Below the pieces are notes generated by a model. It did not search any database, was not told the DNA's origin, and saw only the letters and a program-made list of their open reading frames with translations. Positions 44,056 to 56,789 of a DNA stretch of 64,000 nt are shown piece by piece. This DNA comes from Fremontodendron californicum (lineage: Eukaryota > Streptophyta > Magnoliopsida > Malvales > Malvaceae), in the NCBI GenBank assembly GCA_030761205.1, contig JAULJL010000001.1:34729145-34793144 (forward strand), given 5' to 3'. The position numbers and the translations under genes are program-made. The number at the start of each line of letters is the position of its first letter. The stretch's first letter is position 1.

Positions 44056-44610
44056 CTTTAGAGAGTTAGGCCTAAAGTTAGTCGTGTGTTATCAAAAGTC
44101 TCGGTTTTATCGGTTTTAATTGGTATTTAATTATAATTCCCATTTTATTTTATTTTTTAGAGGATTTCCCTTAAATAATAAAATGTTTTTAAATATGTTC
44201 ATGATTCATGTACATGCATATTATCGCTGCTCTCTGGTTTTTTAATCTTGTATATTATTATTGTTCTTTGATTATTTAACCTTGTATACCATTACTGCTC
44301 TCTGGTTAGTTAATGTGTTGCACTATTTTTTATCTTTGTTTTAATAAATTGTTGGGGCATTTAGAATAAAGGTTGTAAAATAGGTGGTGAAAGGGTTGTT
44401 GTTTCTCCTCACACACTATACTTGCATTTGCATAACATGAGCCCTCAACCCGGGTTCCGTCCTTCTAAGTGGAATGAAGTACCTACGCTTCGTGAGGTGA
44501 TAACCTCCGCATAAGCTAGCGGAACACTCCCGGGGTACAAATTACCTACGCTTCGTGATGTGTTAACCTCCGCATGGGCGACAGTGAGGAGCAATTTGGA
44601 GCCCTTTTAG
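44056..44610 (+). other. Element D leader, interrupted by E
   Basis: Untranslated leader with two copies of a segment acctacgcttcgtga followed by taacctccgcat (about 44490 and 44546). It ends with cgacagtgaggagcaatttgg just before E. The same cgacagtgagga segment appears on the minus strand at the right window edge inside E, so both elements share this leader. tttag at 44606-44610 is the expected E target site. Its partner is outside the window. Confidence 0.65.
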
Positions 44611-46110
44611 TGTCGCGAGACTTTATTACTCGTTAAGCGTGACATTGAAAAATAGAGAAAAATGAGACTTAATTAATCTTGAAATAAAATGAGGATTTGA
44701 AAATGACCTCGAAAAAGACATGGAGTCGCCACCAATATTTTTTTAGCTAAGTGTGATCGGCCACCTATTAAAACCGATTTTGTAAAATATTTTAAAAACC
44801 AATTTCAAGTCTGCGTTATAATTAGAGAAAATCGAAGAATCGGGTTCGGGACTCGGTTACGTGTGGGGAAGGATTAGCACCCCCACAACGCTCGTATAAA
44901 ACGGTACCTTATTAATCATGTGTTATCTCAATTCTCGGTAAAAAAATCGGTTTTTGATTTAGTATTTCAAGTTAATTCCCAATTTAATGAAAAATAATTC
45001 CATTTTTAATTGAAAATGATCTGAAATTTATTAATTCAAAATTTTCCTATATTCCCCAACAAACGTGACAAAATATAGAAATTTTTATTAGTTTGGAAAA
45101 CTTTCCGAATCATTCTCGTTTTAATGAAAATATTCTGTTATTAATGATAATTGATGATATCCTCCCTAGCAAACCCGACAGAGAACTCATGAATTATTTT
45201 AATTCGAGAATATCTTTATTTTATTGAAATCAATGTCTTTTTTTAAAACATATTTTAAAAAATATGAATATAAAATGTGTGACATAATAAAAATGACATG
45301 AAATTTTCTAAATGAAATGATATAACTTAAGTGTCATAATATATTCTAGATGAAATGAATATAACCTAAGTGACATAACATATTCTAAATGAAATGCAAT
45401 ATCCTAAATATCATGATATGTTCTAAATGAGATGAAATAATTTAAATGACACAGCCAATTTAAATGATATGGCATATTCTAAAAAATATAATCTAAATAA
45501 CATGGAATATAATCTCAATGACATGAAACATAAAATAATACTATCATATAATATGCATGAAAATAAAAATAAAAATAATAATGTATGAGCATAGTATATG
45601 CTAAATAATGTGACAAAAATAAATAATTAAAAAAAAGTATAGGATATCATGAAATACTCAAAACCATATAACAATCAATATAATACCAAAAATTTAAATA
45701 AAAAAATAACAACAACACCATGAAAATTATCATAGCAAAAATCACATATTATATAGTATGATGAATATGGAAAATGCAATGCATGAGAATGTATTTTTTT
45801 CCTTCAATTTAGGAAATCCGTATATCTAATCCAGCTACGTTATAAAAATATATCGAATTAAAATTTCTAAAATCAAAATACTTTGTGATTTTTTGAAAAC
45901 AATTTTGGAAAACTTAGATTAAAAATAAAAACCTAGTTAACCCCTTTTTAAATGGCTCTAATTTCTTAAGTTTAAAATCCCGGACTTGACCACCCTTAAC
46001 CGGAGGTTTATAAAATCATTTTTAGAGTTTAAAAAGGCTTAGAAACTACTTTAAGACAATAGATAAACTTCCTAATCAGGCCCCTCTAAGTAACTCAGCC
46101 AAAACAGAAA

Positions 46111-48306
46111 AATGAATTTTCTTCAAATTCAAACCTGACTCCACTGTCCAATTTTAGAACACAATTTTTTAACCTATTTTAAAGAAAACAAAAAATCTAA
46201 AATAAATAATGGAGACTCAGAACATGTAAATATACACGGGAAATGTTTTTTTTTTTAATTTTTTGATTAAAGATGACTGCCCAGAAAAATTGGAAAATTA
46301 TGAGTACTGGGTGCAAAAAACTATTTTGCCAAAACATATTTTTTTGCCTTTGATAAAATCATTTAAAAATCAAAGTAAAATTATTAGAGACTCTCCTAAA
46401 GACTCACAAACAGTAGCTAACACTTTTGAAAAGTTAGACAAAAATTGGCTAAGTAAAAACAATCACGAAGGTAGAATAATCAATTTGATAACTCTTTAAT
46501 TTTCCACAAGTATGCTCAAAATGAGCATGACTTTGAACCATTGATTGGTCAAAGTCATAAATAATGTGGCATGACATGAAATGCATGAAAATACAGCAAA
46601 TATGATGTATGAAATGTGTGATTTAAAATTTAAATAACATGGAAAATGCATGGCATCAATAAAATGACCTAGACCTAACATGAACTTGCATGGCATTTAA
46701 TGCAATCTAGGTCTAAAATGCATGAAATGCATGATAATGCAAGTACAACATAAAGCTAAAGAATGCATGGAAAATACACAAACATATAGCATGCTTAAAC
46801 AAAAAACATAACAACAAATCAAGGAAATACAAACCTATCAGCTAGCATAATAAAAATACACACACAAAGCTTAGAAAAGGGGGTAGCCGAATGGTCAAAA
46901 TGAACAAGGCATTTTCAGAAGCACTTAACACAATAACATGCATAGCTAAAGAATAATACTAAATCATGCAAACATAAAGTAAAGGCATGACAACAAATAG
47001 GCATTCTCACAAACACATGGATTAGCAAAATGTAAATCATAAGCAAACTTAAACACTTTCAAAACAAAAAATCAAAAATGCAAGATAAGTAAATTAAAAC
47101 ATGATAACAAGATAGTAAACTCAACAATGGAGGTAAGTAAGCAACCAAATCAAAACAAACTTCATATCTTTGTATTTGAAGAAGATTTAAAACATCAAAA
47201 ACTTGTTAAATGAATTTTCTTCAAATTTAAACCTGACTCCACTGTTCAATTTTAGAACACAATTTTTTAACCTATTTTAAAGAAAACAAAAAAATCTAAA
47301 ATAAATACTGGAGACTCAGAACATGTAAATATACACGGGAAATGTTTTTTTTTATTTTTTGATTAAAGATGACTGCCCAGAAAAATTGGAAAATTATGAG
47401 TACTGGGTGCAAAAAACTATTTTGCCAAAACATATTTTTTTGCCTTTGATAAAATCATTTAAAAATCAAAGTAAAATTATTAGAGACTCTCCTAAAGACT
47501 CACAAACAGTAGCTAACACTTTTGAAAAGTTAGACAAAAATTGGCTAAGTAAAAACAATCACGAAGGTAGAATAATCAATTTGATAACTCGTTAATTTTC
47601 CACAAGTATGCTCAAAATGAGCATGACTTTGAACCATTGATTGGTCAAAGTCATAAATAATGTGGCATGACATGAAATGCATGAAAATACAGCAAATATG
47701 ATGTATGAAATGTGTGATTTAAAATTTAAATAACATGGAAAATGCATGGCATCAATAAAATGACCTAGACCTAACATGAACTTGCATGGCATTTAATGCA
47801 ACCTAGGTCTAAAATGCATGAAATGCATGATAATGCAAGTACAACATAAAGCTAAAGAATGCATCGAAAATACACAAACATATAGCATGCTTAAACAAAA
47901 AACATAACAACAAATCATGGAAATACAAACCTATCAGCTAGCATAATAAAAATACACACACAAAGCTTAGAAAAGGGGGTAGCCGAATGGTCAAAATGAA
48001 CAAGGCATTTTCAGAAGCACTTAACACAATAACATGCATAGCTAAAGAATAATACTAAAGCATGCAAACATAAAGTAAAGGCATGACAACAAATAGGCAT
48101 TTTCACAAACACATGGATTAGCAAAATGTAAATCATAAGCAAACTTAAACACTTTCAAAACAAAAAATCAAAAATGCAAGATAAGTAAATTAAAACATGA
48201 TAACAAGATACTAAACTCAACAATGGAGGTAAGTAAGCAACCAAATCAAAACAAACTTCATATTTTTGTATTTGAAGAAGATTTAAAACATCAAAAACTT
48301 GTTAAA
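46111..48306. repeat. Tandem duplication of about 1.1 kb within the E LTR
   Basis: Unit 1 (46111-47208) and unit 2 (47209-about 48306) are nearly identical. The 78-codon frames at 46263 and 47359 differ only at the last codon, and the 66-codon frames at 46496 and 47592 are the same. F has a single copy of the equivalent region (about 59700-60780, diverged). A short aatgaatttt-like overlap marks the junction. Confidence 0.88.
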
Positions 48307-50284
48307 TACCACTAATAACATGAAGTAAAAAAGAAAACAGCAACTATATATAAAATATAGGCCATTCGACCACCCCCAAAAACAAGAGAAAAAAAATTCA
48401 AAAGCTTTTTACAAGAAAGTATTAAGAATGACTTGAAGAAGAAACTTAAAAACACTTATTTTAAAATCAAAATCAAAAGAAACTCACCAAAATATCAATG
48501 AAAACAGCAAAATCAAGAATGGAAATACAAGGAAAGTGCAAGAGTATGGTGCTTGTAGCAACCTCTCAAAGCTATACTGCAATCCTTTCCTCTTCTTACT
48601 TTTCTTGCCTTTCTAAACTTTTCTTTTTTGCCTTTCAAAATAGAGAGAAAATCAGTCAGACAAGAGTGTGAATGAGTGCAAATGAAAGAGAGACCCCCTT
48701 TTCCTCTATAGTGGCCGAGTGGCCTCCTTCTAGAAGCTAGGTGGTTATTTTTTTATCTCATCCAATGGCTATCACTTCAAGATGCCTTCTATGTAAAATT
48801 TTCACCATTGGATCAGATCTGATCAGCCCTTGAATTATGATGTCATAAAGATGTCATAAATAGGATATCTCATCAAAATTCAAAGGCTTGATCACAAAAA
48901 ACTACCTCTTTATTGTTGACCTTTTGATTAAAAATCAAAAAATATATGCACACCAATGGGCCTTGTTTGGCTGACCCTTCCTCTTCTAGCCCATGCTTCA
49001 ATTTTTTAAAAACAAGAAAAGACCCTTTTCGGTTTCTTCGGTAAAATGACCTTTTTGCCACCCGAACCTAAATAAATAGAAAACGGACTCCAAATTCAGA
49101 AATTCTTTTTGTAATACTTCTGAAATAATAAATAATTGAATTCTAGAGGTTTTGAAAATTTTCCGAGTCCATTTGCTATTTTTTTGGATTTTTTCTTCCA
49201 AAATTACCCTTTTATGCACCCGAACTTTTACCATTTTTAAACGAGCTCCGAATCCGGATTTTTCTTCACCAATATCTTACAAATAATTTAAAAGTATGAT
49301 CTGGAAGTTTTCATAATTTTTGGAACTCATTTGGTATTTTTTTGGGATTTATCTGCTTGAATTACTACATAGTGGGCCCAAGATTTGGCCATTTTGAAAA
49401 CAAACTCCGAATCCAAATTTTCTTTTGCCAATCTCTTCAAAATAATTTAATAAGGAGATCTGCAAATTTTCAAAAATTTTGGAGCTCATTTGGTATTTTT
49501 TTCGGGATTTATCTTCTTGAATTTCTACATAGGGGACTCAGGATTTTGCCATTTTGCAAACGAACTCCGAATCCAGATTTTCTTTCGCCAATCTCTTTGA
49601 ACTGATTTAAGAATGAGATCTGTAAATTTTTAGACCTTTTGGAGTTCATTTGCTATTTTTCACAAATTTTCCAATTTTGCCTCCAAAGTCCAGTTTTGCT
49701 CAAAACAAGTCCGATTTTCAGATTTTCTTTTTCTGCGCCTTTTTCATATATTGAATTGGAGTTGGTCTGAAAACGCCCAATGTTTACGATCAAATTCCCT
49801 TCCGATTTGATTTTTCCTTTTTCTCACTATCGAGAATTTCCTCGTTTTTCCGTTTTTCCTCCAATCTGCTCTTTTCTCGGATTTTCTTAAAACTGAGCCT
49901 TGAGCTATCTTTGGTTACTCACTCCTCATCAATTAAGGGCTTTAGTTTTACCGAATCGGGCCATTTATGAAATTTTCCTCAATTTCACCAAAATCTACCA
50001 AAAATCCTAATTCTCGATTTTCTTCCGGATTGATTTTTCTTTCAGTTTTTCTTCCAAGTAGCTTCTCCATTACTCGTAGTCAGTGCTTATCTTTCATTTG
50101 GAACCTTCAGTTTTTACCAATTTGATTGTTTAAGCATTTTCCCCAAATTTTTCGAACTAAGGTTTTCTTTCTACCGAATCTCCGTAACCCAACTTCTGAA
50201 CTCCATATCTTTCAATGTAGACCTCAGATTATCAAAATTATTTCACCATTTTTCAATTAAACTTCAAATCTTGATTTTGAAAGT

Positions 50285-50358
50285 GGGTTGACCTTTTTAG
50301 GTTTTGACTTCTCGAGGTTGACTTTTTTGGGGTTGATTTTTTCAAGTTTGACTTTTTA
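50285..50358 (+). promoter_or_regulatory. W-box cluster in E LTR
   Basis: TTGACC or TTGACT cores occur four times in about 75 bp, with one further copy decayed to ttgatt. The position near the U3 end matches D and F. Regulation by WRKY factors is inferred. Confidence 0.45.
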
Positions 50359-50488
50359 TGCTCGTCTTCTTAGACTAAGTCTCGGAGTACCATCTGCAGG
50401 ATGAAAAAAGTCTTTTTACATTCTGAAACATCACTTTAAGAAGAAAACATACCTGTTTTAGTGGTCTGGACAAAATTAGGTGTCTACA

Positions 50489-50504
50489 GCTACCCCTTTT
50501 TGAC
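50489..50504 (-). other. E polypurine tract
   Basis: The sense strand reads gtcaaaaaggggtagc directly before TGTAGACACC. This confirms that the LTR at 44611-50488 is the 3' LTR and that the internal region lies to its right. Confidence 0.75.
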
Positions 50505-50805
50505 TATTGTTGAGAATCAGGAATCAGGCAAAAATAAACAAACACTTTTCCGGTTAGTTAAATCACATGAGAAGAAAAGGGAAAGGGAGTTTTATTTTTC
50601 CATTTTTTTTTCTTTTTCATCATTTTTCATTTTGATTTTTTCATTTTTGTTTTGAAAAAAGCTGTAAAAGAAGATTTTGTCCTTAAATTGAGTTCCCTGA
50701 CTAATCAAGGCTCGACCCGTCTTAAGGAAACGATTTCAATTTGCAAGAGAAGAAAAGATCTTGACGATGGTTTCGAGGTCTTATCCTGTCTTGTGTTAAT
50801 CTAAT

Positions 50806-51390
50806 TGGCATAGGTGAAACCGAAAATTGAGGAAGATCTGGATGAAGCCAGAGATTGAAACGACATGGCTGAAACCAGAAAATTGAGAAAGGTCTGGATG
50901 AAACCAGAGATTGAAATGACATGGGTGAAACCAGAAAATTGAGAAAGATCTGGATGAAACCAGAGATTGAAATGACATGGGTGAAACCAGAAAACTGAGA
51001 AAGATCTGGATGAAACCAGAGATTGAAATGACATGGGTAAAACCAAAAAACTGAGAAAGATCTGGATGAAACCAAATATTGAAATGACATGGGTGAAACC
51101 AGAAAATTGAGAAAGGTCTGGATGAAACCAGAGATTGTTATGACATGGGTGAAACCAGAAAGTTAAAAAAAATCTGGATGAAACCTGAGATCGAAATAAC
51201 ATGGGTGAAATCAGAAAATTGAGAAAGGTCTAGATGAAACCAGAGATTGTTATGACATGGGTGAAACCAGAAAGTTAAAAAAAAATATATGGATGAAACC
51301 AGAAATTGAAATGACATAGGTGAAACCAAAAAATTGAGAAAGATTTGGATGAAACCAGAAATTGATATGACATGGGTGAAACCAGAGATT
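50806..51390 (-). repeat. 56-bp minisatellite in the E 3' UTR, about ten units
   Basis: The word gacatg recurs at 50862, 50918, 50974, 51030, 51086, 51142, 51198 (aacatg), 51254, 51312 and 51369, a strict 56-bp period that drifts to 57-58 at the end. Units share gaaaccagaaaattgagaaa and atctggatgaaaccagagat. The overlapping 60- to 133-codon minus frames through it are repeat read-through. Confidence 0.92.
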
Positions 51391-51409
51391 GCTAAATGTT
51401 TTGGAAATT

Positions 51410-52110
51410 AACCTGGAGGATTTCAAAGAGGACGCAAACGCTTGGATTGATGCAAATGTTTCTTGATGCAGATGCAAATATTGAATAAGATGCAAATGCT
51501 TCATGATGCAAATGTTTCTAATGCTTCATGGTGCAAATGCAAATGACTTAGATTGATGCAAATGCTTCTAATGCTTCATGGTATAGATGTTGAATAAGAT
51601 GCAAATGCTTCATGGTGAAAAAACAAATGGCTTTGTTAATGCAAATCCTTCTAATGCTTCATGGTGCAAACGCAAGTGACTTAGGTTGATGCAAATGCAA
51701 AGAGTCGAATAACGCAACTACTTCATGGAATGATGTAGATGCAAAGATTAACAATGTGCAAATGCTTCTAAATGATGCAAAAAAAAAAAATTGGCATGCA
51801 ACTACTTCATGAAATGATGCAGATGCCTCTACTAATCGTGTTCATGTAAGTGATCTATGAATGGTGTAACTGCAGTTACCACACAATAATGAAAATGCAA
51901 TGATTCTAAAAATGACGCGATTGCTTGCCAATATCTATGAAGGATGTAAACGTAAATTCCATGAAGGATGTAAATGTAAAGGTGAAATGTAGACGCTTAT
52001 GGAATAGTGCTAATGCAAATACCCATGAATGATGCAAATGCTTGTTGACACTGTGCAGATGCAAAGCTCAATAAAGAGATGAGTGCTCATGAGTGATGCA
52101 AATGCCCCCG
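51410..52110 (-). repeat. Degenerate gatgcaaatgctt repeats in the E 3' UTR
   Basis: Words built from atgcaaatgctt and catggtgcaaatg repeat irregularly over about 700 bp next to the 56-bp array. No gene is seen. Confidence 0.75.
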
Positions 52111-54550
52111 GTCGTTCTTCTAGACTTTGGCTTAGCCTTTCTAATTCATTTTTTCTCTTCAAATCAGAGTATATCTTCAATTAATTTTTCAATCTTTGGC
52201 TATTCTCTTTGCCCCAACAATTTTGAAACTCTTATTTACAGAAGTCTGCTTGCCGAGTTTTATTTCTTTTTCTCATATTTGGAAGTCAAGGTTAACCCTA
52301 GTAGTTCCACACCTTTGGGTTAGAAAAACCTTTGTCCCATGTCAACATCAAAAATGAGTATTTCAAAAAAATATCTTTATTTGTTTTCTCATTTTGAAAA
52401 ACTTCTGAAAAAAAAATTTAACCCCACAGTGTGTGATGCACAAATCTTTTGAAGACTGATGATCACTGTTAGAAATTTCCCTAAATGTCAATCTGGTTTT
52501 TTCAACTGGGATTGGCTAGGCTTGGTATAACAAGATTTTGGTTGATCAAAGAAAATCTCACAACAAAATGTATGTCCCTACTAGGCTCACAAATGGAACA
52601 GGTTTTATAAATCATGAATTTATTGAAAGTCAAACAAATTCAACATTCTTTTAGTTTTCATATCAAGGCATTTTGACAACTGTCAAGATTGGCCGGGATG
52701 TTTAAACTGGAAAGTTTAATCTTGAAGGGAAAAAATCTCAGTTTTTGAAGTCAATACTCCAAATGAAAGCTAACAATTTGGGAGGTTTAGGAATTCCTAG
52801 ATGTTACTCGATGACCACTTTTTCAAGATAACCTTCTCTTTTGTGGTATCGGCACTATCATAGATGTCATCAAAAATTTCCATTTTACTCTAGATCGCCC
52901 GTTTTTGGGTTTTCGCCCTAGAGTCTCATTCTTTCCATTTTTTCTTTTTTTTTCATTGTTTTACCATGCACTTGAGAATTCTAAATTCTTCCTTAGTGAA
53001 ATGAGAATTCGATGAGATGTGATAAAATCTAAGGAAAAGCCCTTCAAGTTGAATATTCATGCTTGATCAAAATGGGTTTTTAAAACACGTAATGTAAGCC
53101 ATGGTTAAGGGTTCAGAAAGAAAGGATAAATAGGCCCAAAATTTGTATTTGAGGGTAATCAGATCAAGGATCATTTTTTGAGGAGGATTCCCTTTGAAGC
53201 ATTTGTCCCTTTTGGACTTTTCATTCCTTTTGACTTTGCTATTTTTTTCTTTTGGCTTTCATTTGCCATACTTTTTCACACTTTTTCTTTTGTTTTATTC
53301 TTGGCTTCCACTTCGCCATCTTTTCCATTTCCTTTTGACAGAGTGAGCCTATATTCATTTTGGAGCTCAGTTTGCTTTGTATCAGTCGTTTGAGTTAGGA
53401 CTCATTCCTCAATGATATTTGAGAAGATCTTTCCTCGTATTTGCCCCCCAGTGTAGAGGGTGATCCTTGATCAAGGTTCAAAGAAGAAATAATTCTTTTG
53501 GCTCAAAAAGGGTGACTATGGATAATTTCTTTTTGAATTTCAGGGACATGAAAGATAACCATTCATCATATCAAGCACAAATATTCTTATTGAAAAGCAA
53601 TCCCCAGGGGAAATAGATAATCAAAATTTCATTTTGCATTTTGGAATCATCCGAATTCTCATATGCATGATATCAATTGTTCTTCTTTTTTCTTTTTCTG
53701 TTTTTTCATCGCATGCCCCAATGATTCATGCGTTAGTCCATCCTTATTCACCATGTATCCATCATTTCCACATATGATGCCCCAATTTGATTGACCATGA
53801 AAATTTTTATCAACAAGGAACATAGCAAGTCTAGGTCTATTGTGAAAAGGCTGAGTTTCAAATCTAAGTTCTTTGAAGAGACAAGGAAAATATGACCCAA
53901 AAACGGATTTTCTCTGGGACATTGGATAATCTAGTTTAATCACTGTGCTTGAGGGTGTCAATCATGAAGTGATGTTTGGGCAATTAGTGTTTTGTGGTTT
54001 TTGAAAATGACATGAATGGTTTTGGCACAACCTTGACAAACACCAAATTACCATGATCTAAATTCTTGAAAGAATGTCTCATTTGTTTGAATTTCAAGGA
54101 ATTCGAAAATTTTTTAAAACATTCGTTCCTTTTTTCATAGCCTAGACTAGGATATACAATTTTGCTTATTCCATGATGACAATGGTTTTATGAAGTTCAA
54201 TCATTCATATTCCTTGAAGCATTAGGTTTTCCAAGTGGTCTCGATTCAAGGGATTTAGGCATAGGAAAAGCCCAAAAGAGATGGGAGAGGGTATTGGGTC
54301 ATTTGTAACAATGATCATCAATATTCTCGAGACTATCCATTATTAAAACTTCTTTAATGCTTGTTTTTGCAAATACAGGTTATTGTTAAAACACAAAGCA
54401 TTTAAAATTTTAAATTCATTTAATTCATATGAATGTCGACATGAGACAAGTGTTTTCATCATAAGGTCTGAAAATACATGCATCAAAATACTCCAGTTGA
54501 CATCCTTCGAAGATAGTAATTCTCCTCCTAAAACCCCAAAAGAAACTGAT
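52111..54550 (-). other. E internal region of unknown content
   Basis: AT-rich sequence with no recognisable protease, RT or integrase motif on either strand. The longest minus frames (100 codons at 53659-53961 and 92 at 54343-54621) show no known domain. It sits where the end of gag and pol would be expected, so it is probably decayed or replaced internal sequence. Confidence 0.5.
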
Positions 54551-55947
54551 TTACGACGAAACGGACTTCCACTGATTGATAAGCTCCGGTGTAAAAATGC
54601 CATCGCGGATAAGACTTTCAATCCTTTCCCTCAGTTGTCTGCATTTTTTAGTTGAATGCCCAACTACCCCTAGGTGATAATCACACTTGCTGTTAGAGTC
54701 ATAACTCCTTGCTGAAGGATTTGGAGCTACTTTCAAAGGCACCGGGGTAAGGTACTGATTCTTTATTAGTAATGGCAGCAGGTCAGAGATTGGGATTGGA
54801 ATTCTTTCTTGGTTATCCCGCAGTCGTTTTCTGGAAGCAGGCCTTGTTGCAAGGACTGGTATAGGATTAGGTGCTTGGGTTGGTAGGTATAAAGGCTTGG
54901 AGATACCTCAGTAGGGTAACATGATTGGTATGAGGGAAATTGGGAATATGGGATGAAATCTCCCATAGCTTGGACATCTTTCTCTTTCTTTCTAGGTGCC
55001 TTATTTCTCTCGGCATTGGATGTTCCTTCTTCTTCAAGTTTCCCATTCTTGATAGCATTCTCAATCATCTCTCCTGAGATTACCATATCTTCGAGGCATT
55101 GCAGATGAGTCTATCATAGTATGGGGCCTGCAGTGTATTCACAAAAAGGACGGTGATTTCCTTTTGTGTCAAAGGTGGTTGTACTTGGGTAAATGTTCCT
55201 CTCCCTCTGAGCATACTCTTTAAAGCTCTCAGTAGCTCTTTTCTCCATATTTTGCAAAGTGAGACGATCAGGTGTCTTGTCGGTCATATGCTTGTACTGG
55301 TTTAGAAAAGCCCTAGCGAAATCATTCCAAGAGCGAATATGATCCTTGCTCAACTGACTATACCACCTAATTGTGGACCCGCTGAGGCTATCTTGAAAGT
55401 AATGGATCAGAAGTTTATCATTATCTATATGACTCATCATCTTTCGGTAGAACATAGTGATGTGGGCTGATGGATCAGTCGTCCCATCATATTTCACAAA
55501 GTTAGGGACCTTAAATTTAGGAGGAATGAATAAATCGAGGACCAAGCATTGTTCTTTCGCATCCACGCTCCCGAATATGTCTGTATTTTCTACTACTCGA
55601 AGCCTTTCATCTAAGAACTGATATTTATCTTGGGAATCTACCAACTCATCCTTATTTACTGCAACCATTTTCAACTTTGCCTGTTCAGCTGGGTTGTCTA
55701 AGTTTAGGACGTTGATGGGATTAACTATGTTCTGGGCATCCATCATTACAACCTCATTTTGACCCTTTTGTGCCTCTAACCCTTCTTTGGTAGCCAGGTT
55801 TTCAGTGTATCCTTTTCCCTTGATTACGGTGGACATCAGCTCCAACAATTTAGTCATCTGATCCTTAGATTCTGCTTCAGATTTTGCCAATTTTTCTAGC
55901 AATTCTTCATGTGCCCTTTCCATTCGGGCAGCTTGTTTATTCTCCAT
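54551..55947 (-). pseudogene. E gag module 2 (Tat/Ogre-type), frameshifted
   Basis: The frame 55114-55947 starts with a charged coiled-coil stretch (MERAHEELLEKLAKSEAESK). It continues with FKVPNFVKYDGTTDPSAHI and FQDSLSGSTIRWYSQL, then SWNDFARAFLNQYKHM, the Tat/Ogre-type gag core. A frameshift near 55200 moves into the 54766-55086 frame, and a further shift leads to 54551-54742 with KCDYHLGVVGHSTKKC (CX2HX4GHX4C type), the usual C-terminal knuckle of this lineage. At least two frame breaks make it non-functional. Confidence 0.78.
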
Positions 55948-55989
55948 AGCTCTAGCCTGTATTGAAAAGGTACTCAGAACAGCTTATAC

Positions 55990-56560
55990 CTCTAATTTGA
56001 AATGGAAATTCTTTCAAACACTTTTAAAGCCAAGCCAACTTCCATTTTATCCCCCCAAATGCATGTCATGATGAAGGAGCCATGAATGCAATTTGATGCA
56101 AGTGAAGCCTAAACAATATGATGTATGGACATGTACAGTGGAAACATGCTGACCATATATGTAATAAATGCAATCACGATGCCAACATGTTGCAAGCAAA
56201 GAATAAACAAATCAACGCATGGATATATGTAATGAATGGCCATGTATATTTCAGTGTATTTCCCAATGAATGATCATATACACTATGAATGCAATACTAT
56301 GTCAAATATGATGCATGTAAACAATGAATGATTGACACAGAGTATATACAAAGAAAATCATGCTGGCCATATGTGTCATGAATGCGACCTGATGCTAACA
56401 TAATGTATGTAATAAGAAAATTAGTACATGAACATATACAGAAAAATCATGCAGACCATGTTTGTCATGAATACCACCTGATGCTACCAAGATGCATGTA
56501 TGAATGTATGGTATGACAAATAATTGATCAGATGCAAAATGCAAAGGGGAAGATATCACA
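55990..56560 (-). repeat. CATG/ATGCA-rich degenerate repeats between E gag modules
   Basis: Units of roughly 90-130 bp share catgctggccatatgtgtcatgaatgc-like and aatgcatgtatgaatg-like words. Related sequence lies at 57780-58015 and 63206-63360. No gene. Confidence 0.65.
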
Positions 56561-56789
56561 GATGAAATAAGAATCGGAGGAACTTAATCATCAACATCTC
56601 ATAAATTTGAAGCACAACCAATTCATTCCCAAATCAATATTCACAACGGTATAAACCATGTTTACAAAATCATGAGCAGTGGTTAAAACTGTCTTTACAA
56701 GCACTTTATTTTTCCTAGCATCCTAAGGCTATAAGAGCCGGCTACTGAAAAAGTGAAATCCTACTACATCATATCAGGCCAAAGTCTTT

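Larger units (their letters stand above)
2796..44610 (+). mobile_element. Element D: Tat/Ogre-like retrotransposon, 5' LTR plus leader, multiply interrupted
   Basis: D begins with TGTAGACACCTAATTTTGTC at 2796, the same end as the LTRs of E and F in opposite orientation. Removing the nested elements B2, A2 and B1 with their target duplications leaves one continuous LTR of about 5,389 bp. It ends near 44034, followed by a tRNA-Arg-type PBS and a leader to 44610, where element E interrupts. The internal coding part and 3' LTR of D lie outside the window. Very long LTRs, the tRNA-Arg PBS and the leader type are known traits of the Tat/Ogre lineage. Assignment to Ogre itself is inferred. Confidence 0.78.
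44611..50488 (-). repeat. E 3' LTR, about 5.9 kb
   Basis: On the sense strand it runs from TGTAGACACC (50488) to GTCTCGCGACA (44611). It contains a W-box cluster (50285-50358), U3 tandem units (about 49200-49680), a roughly 1.1-kb tandem duplication (46111-48306), AAATGACATG-type short repeats (about 45290-45560), two TTGC(T)GGG motifs and the conserved terminal block (44706-44900). Length and layout fit Ogre-type LTRs. The open frames inside are not genes. Confidence 0.8.

Noticed and set aside
46263..47595. Duplicated 78-codon ORF as a small gene pair
   Set aside because: Both copies lie within a tandem duplication of LTR noncoding sequence. No domain is seen, and F has only a broken counterpart near 59860.
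50806..51390. CRISPR-like direct repeats
   Set aside because: The units are contiguous and all similar, with no unique spacers, and the setting is eukaryotic retrotransposon DNA.
50722..51504. Several 60- to 133-codon minus frames with repeating FIQIFLNFLVSPMS-like units
   Set aside because: They are read-through of the 56-bp minisatellite, visible in overlapping frames, with no start context or homology.
53659..53961. 100-codon minus ORF inside E
   Set aside because: No motif recognised and no repeat of it elsewhere in the window. It is kept only as part of an unknown internal stretch.
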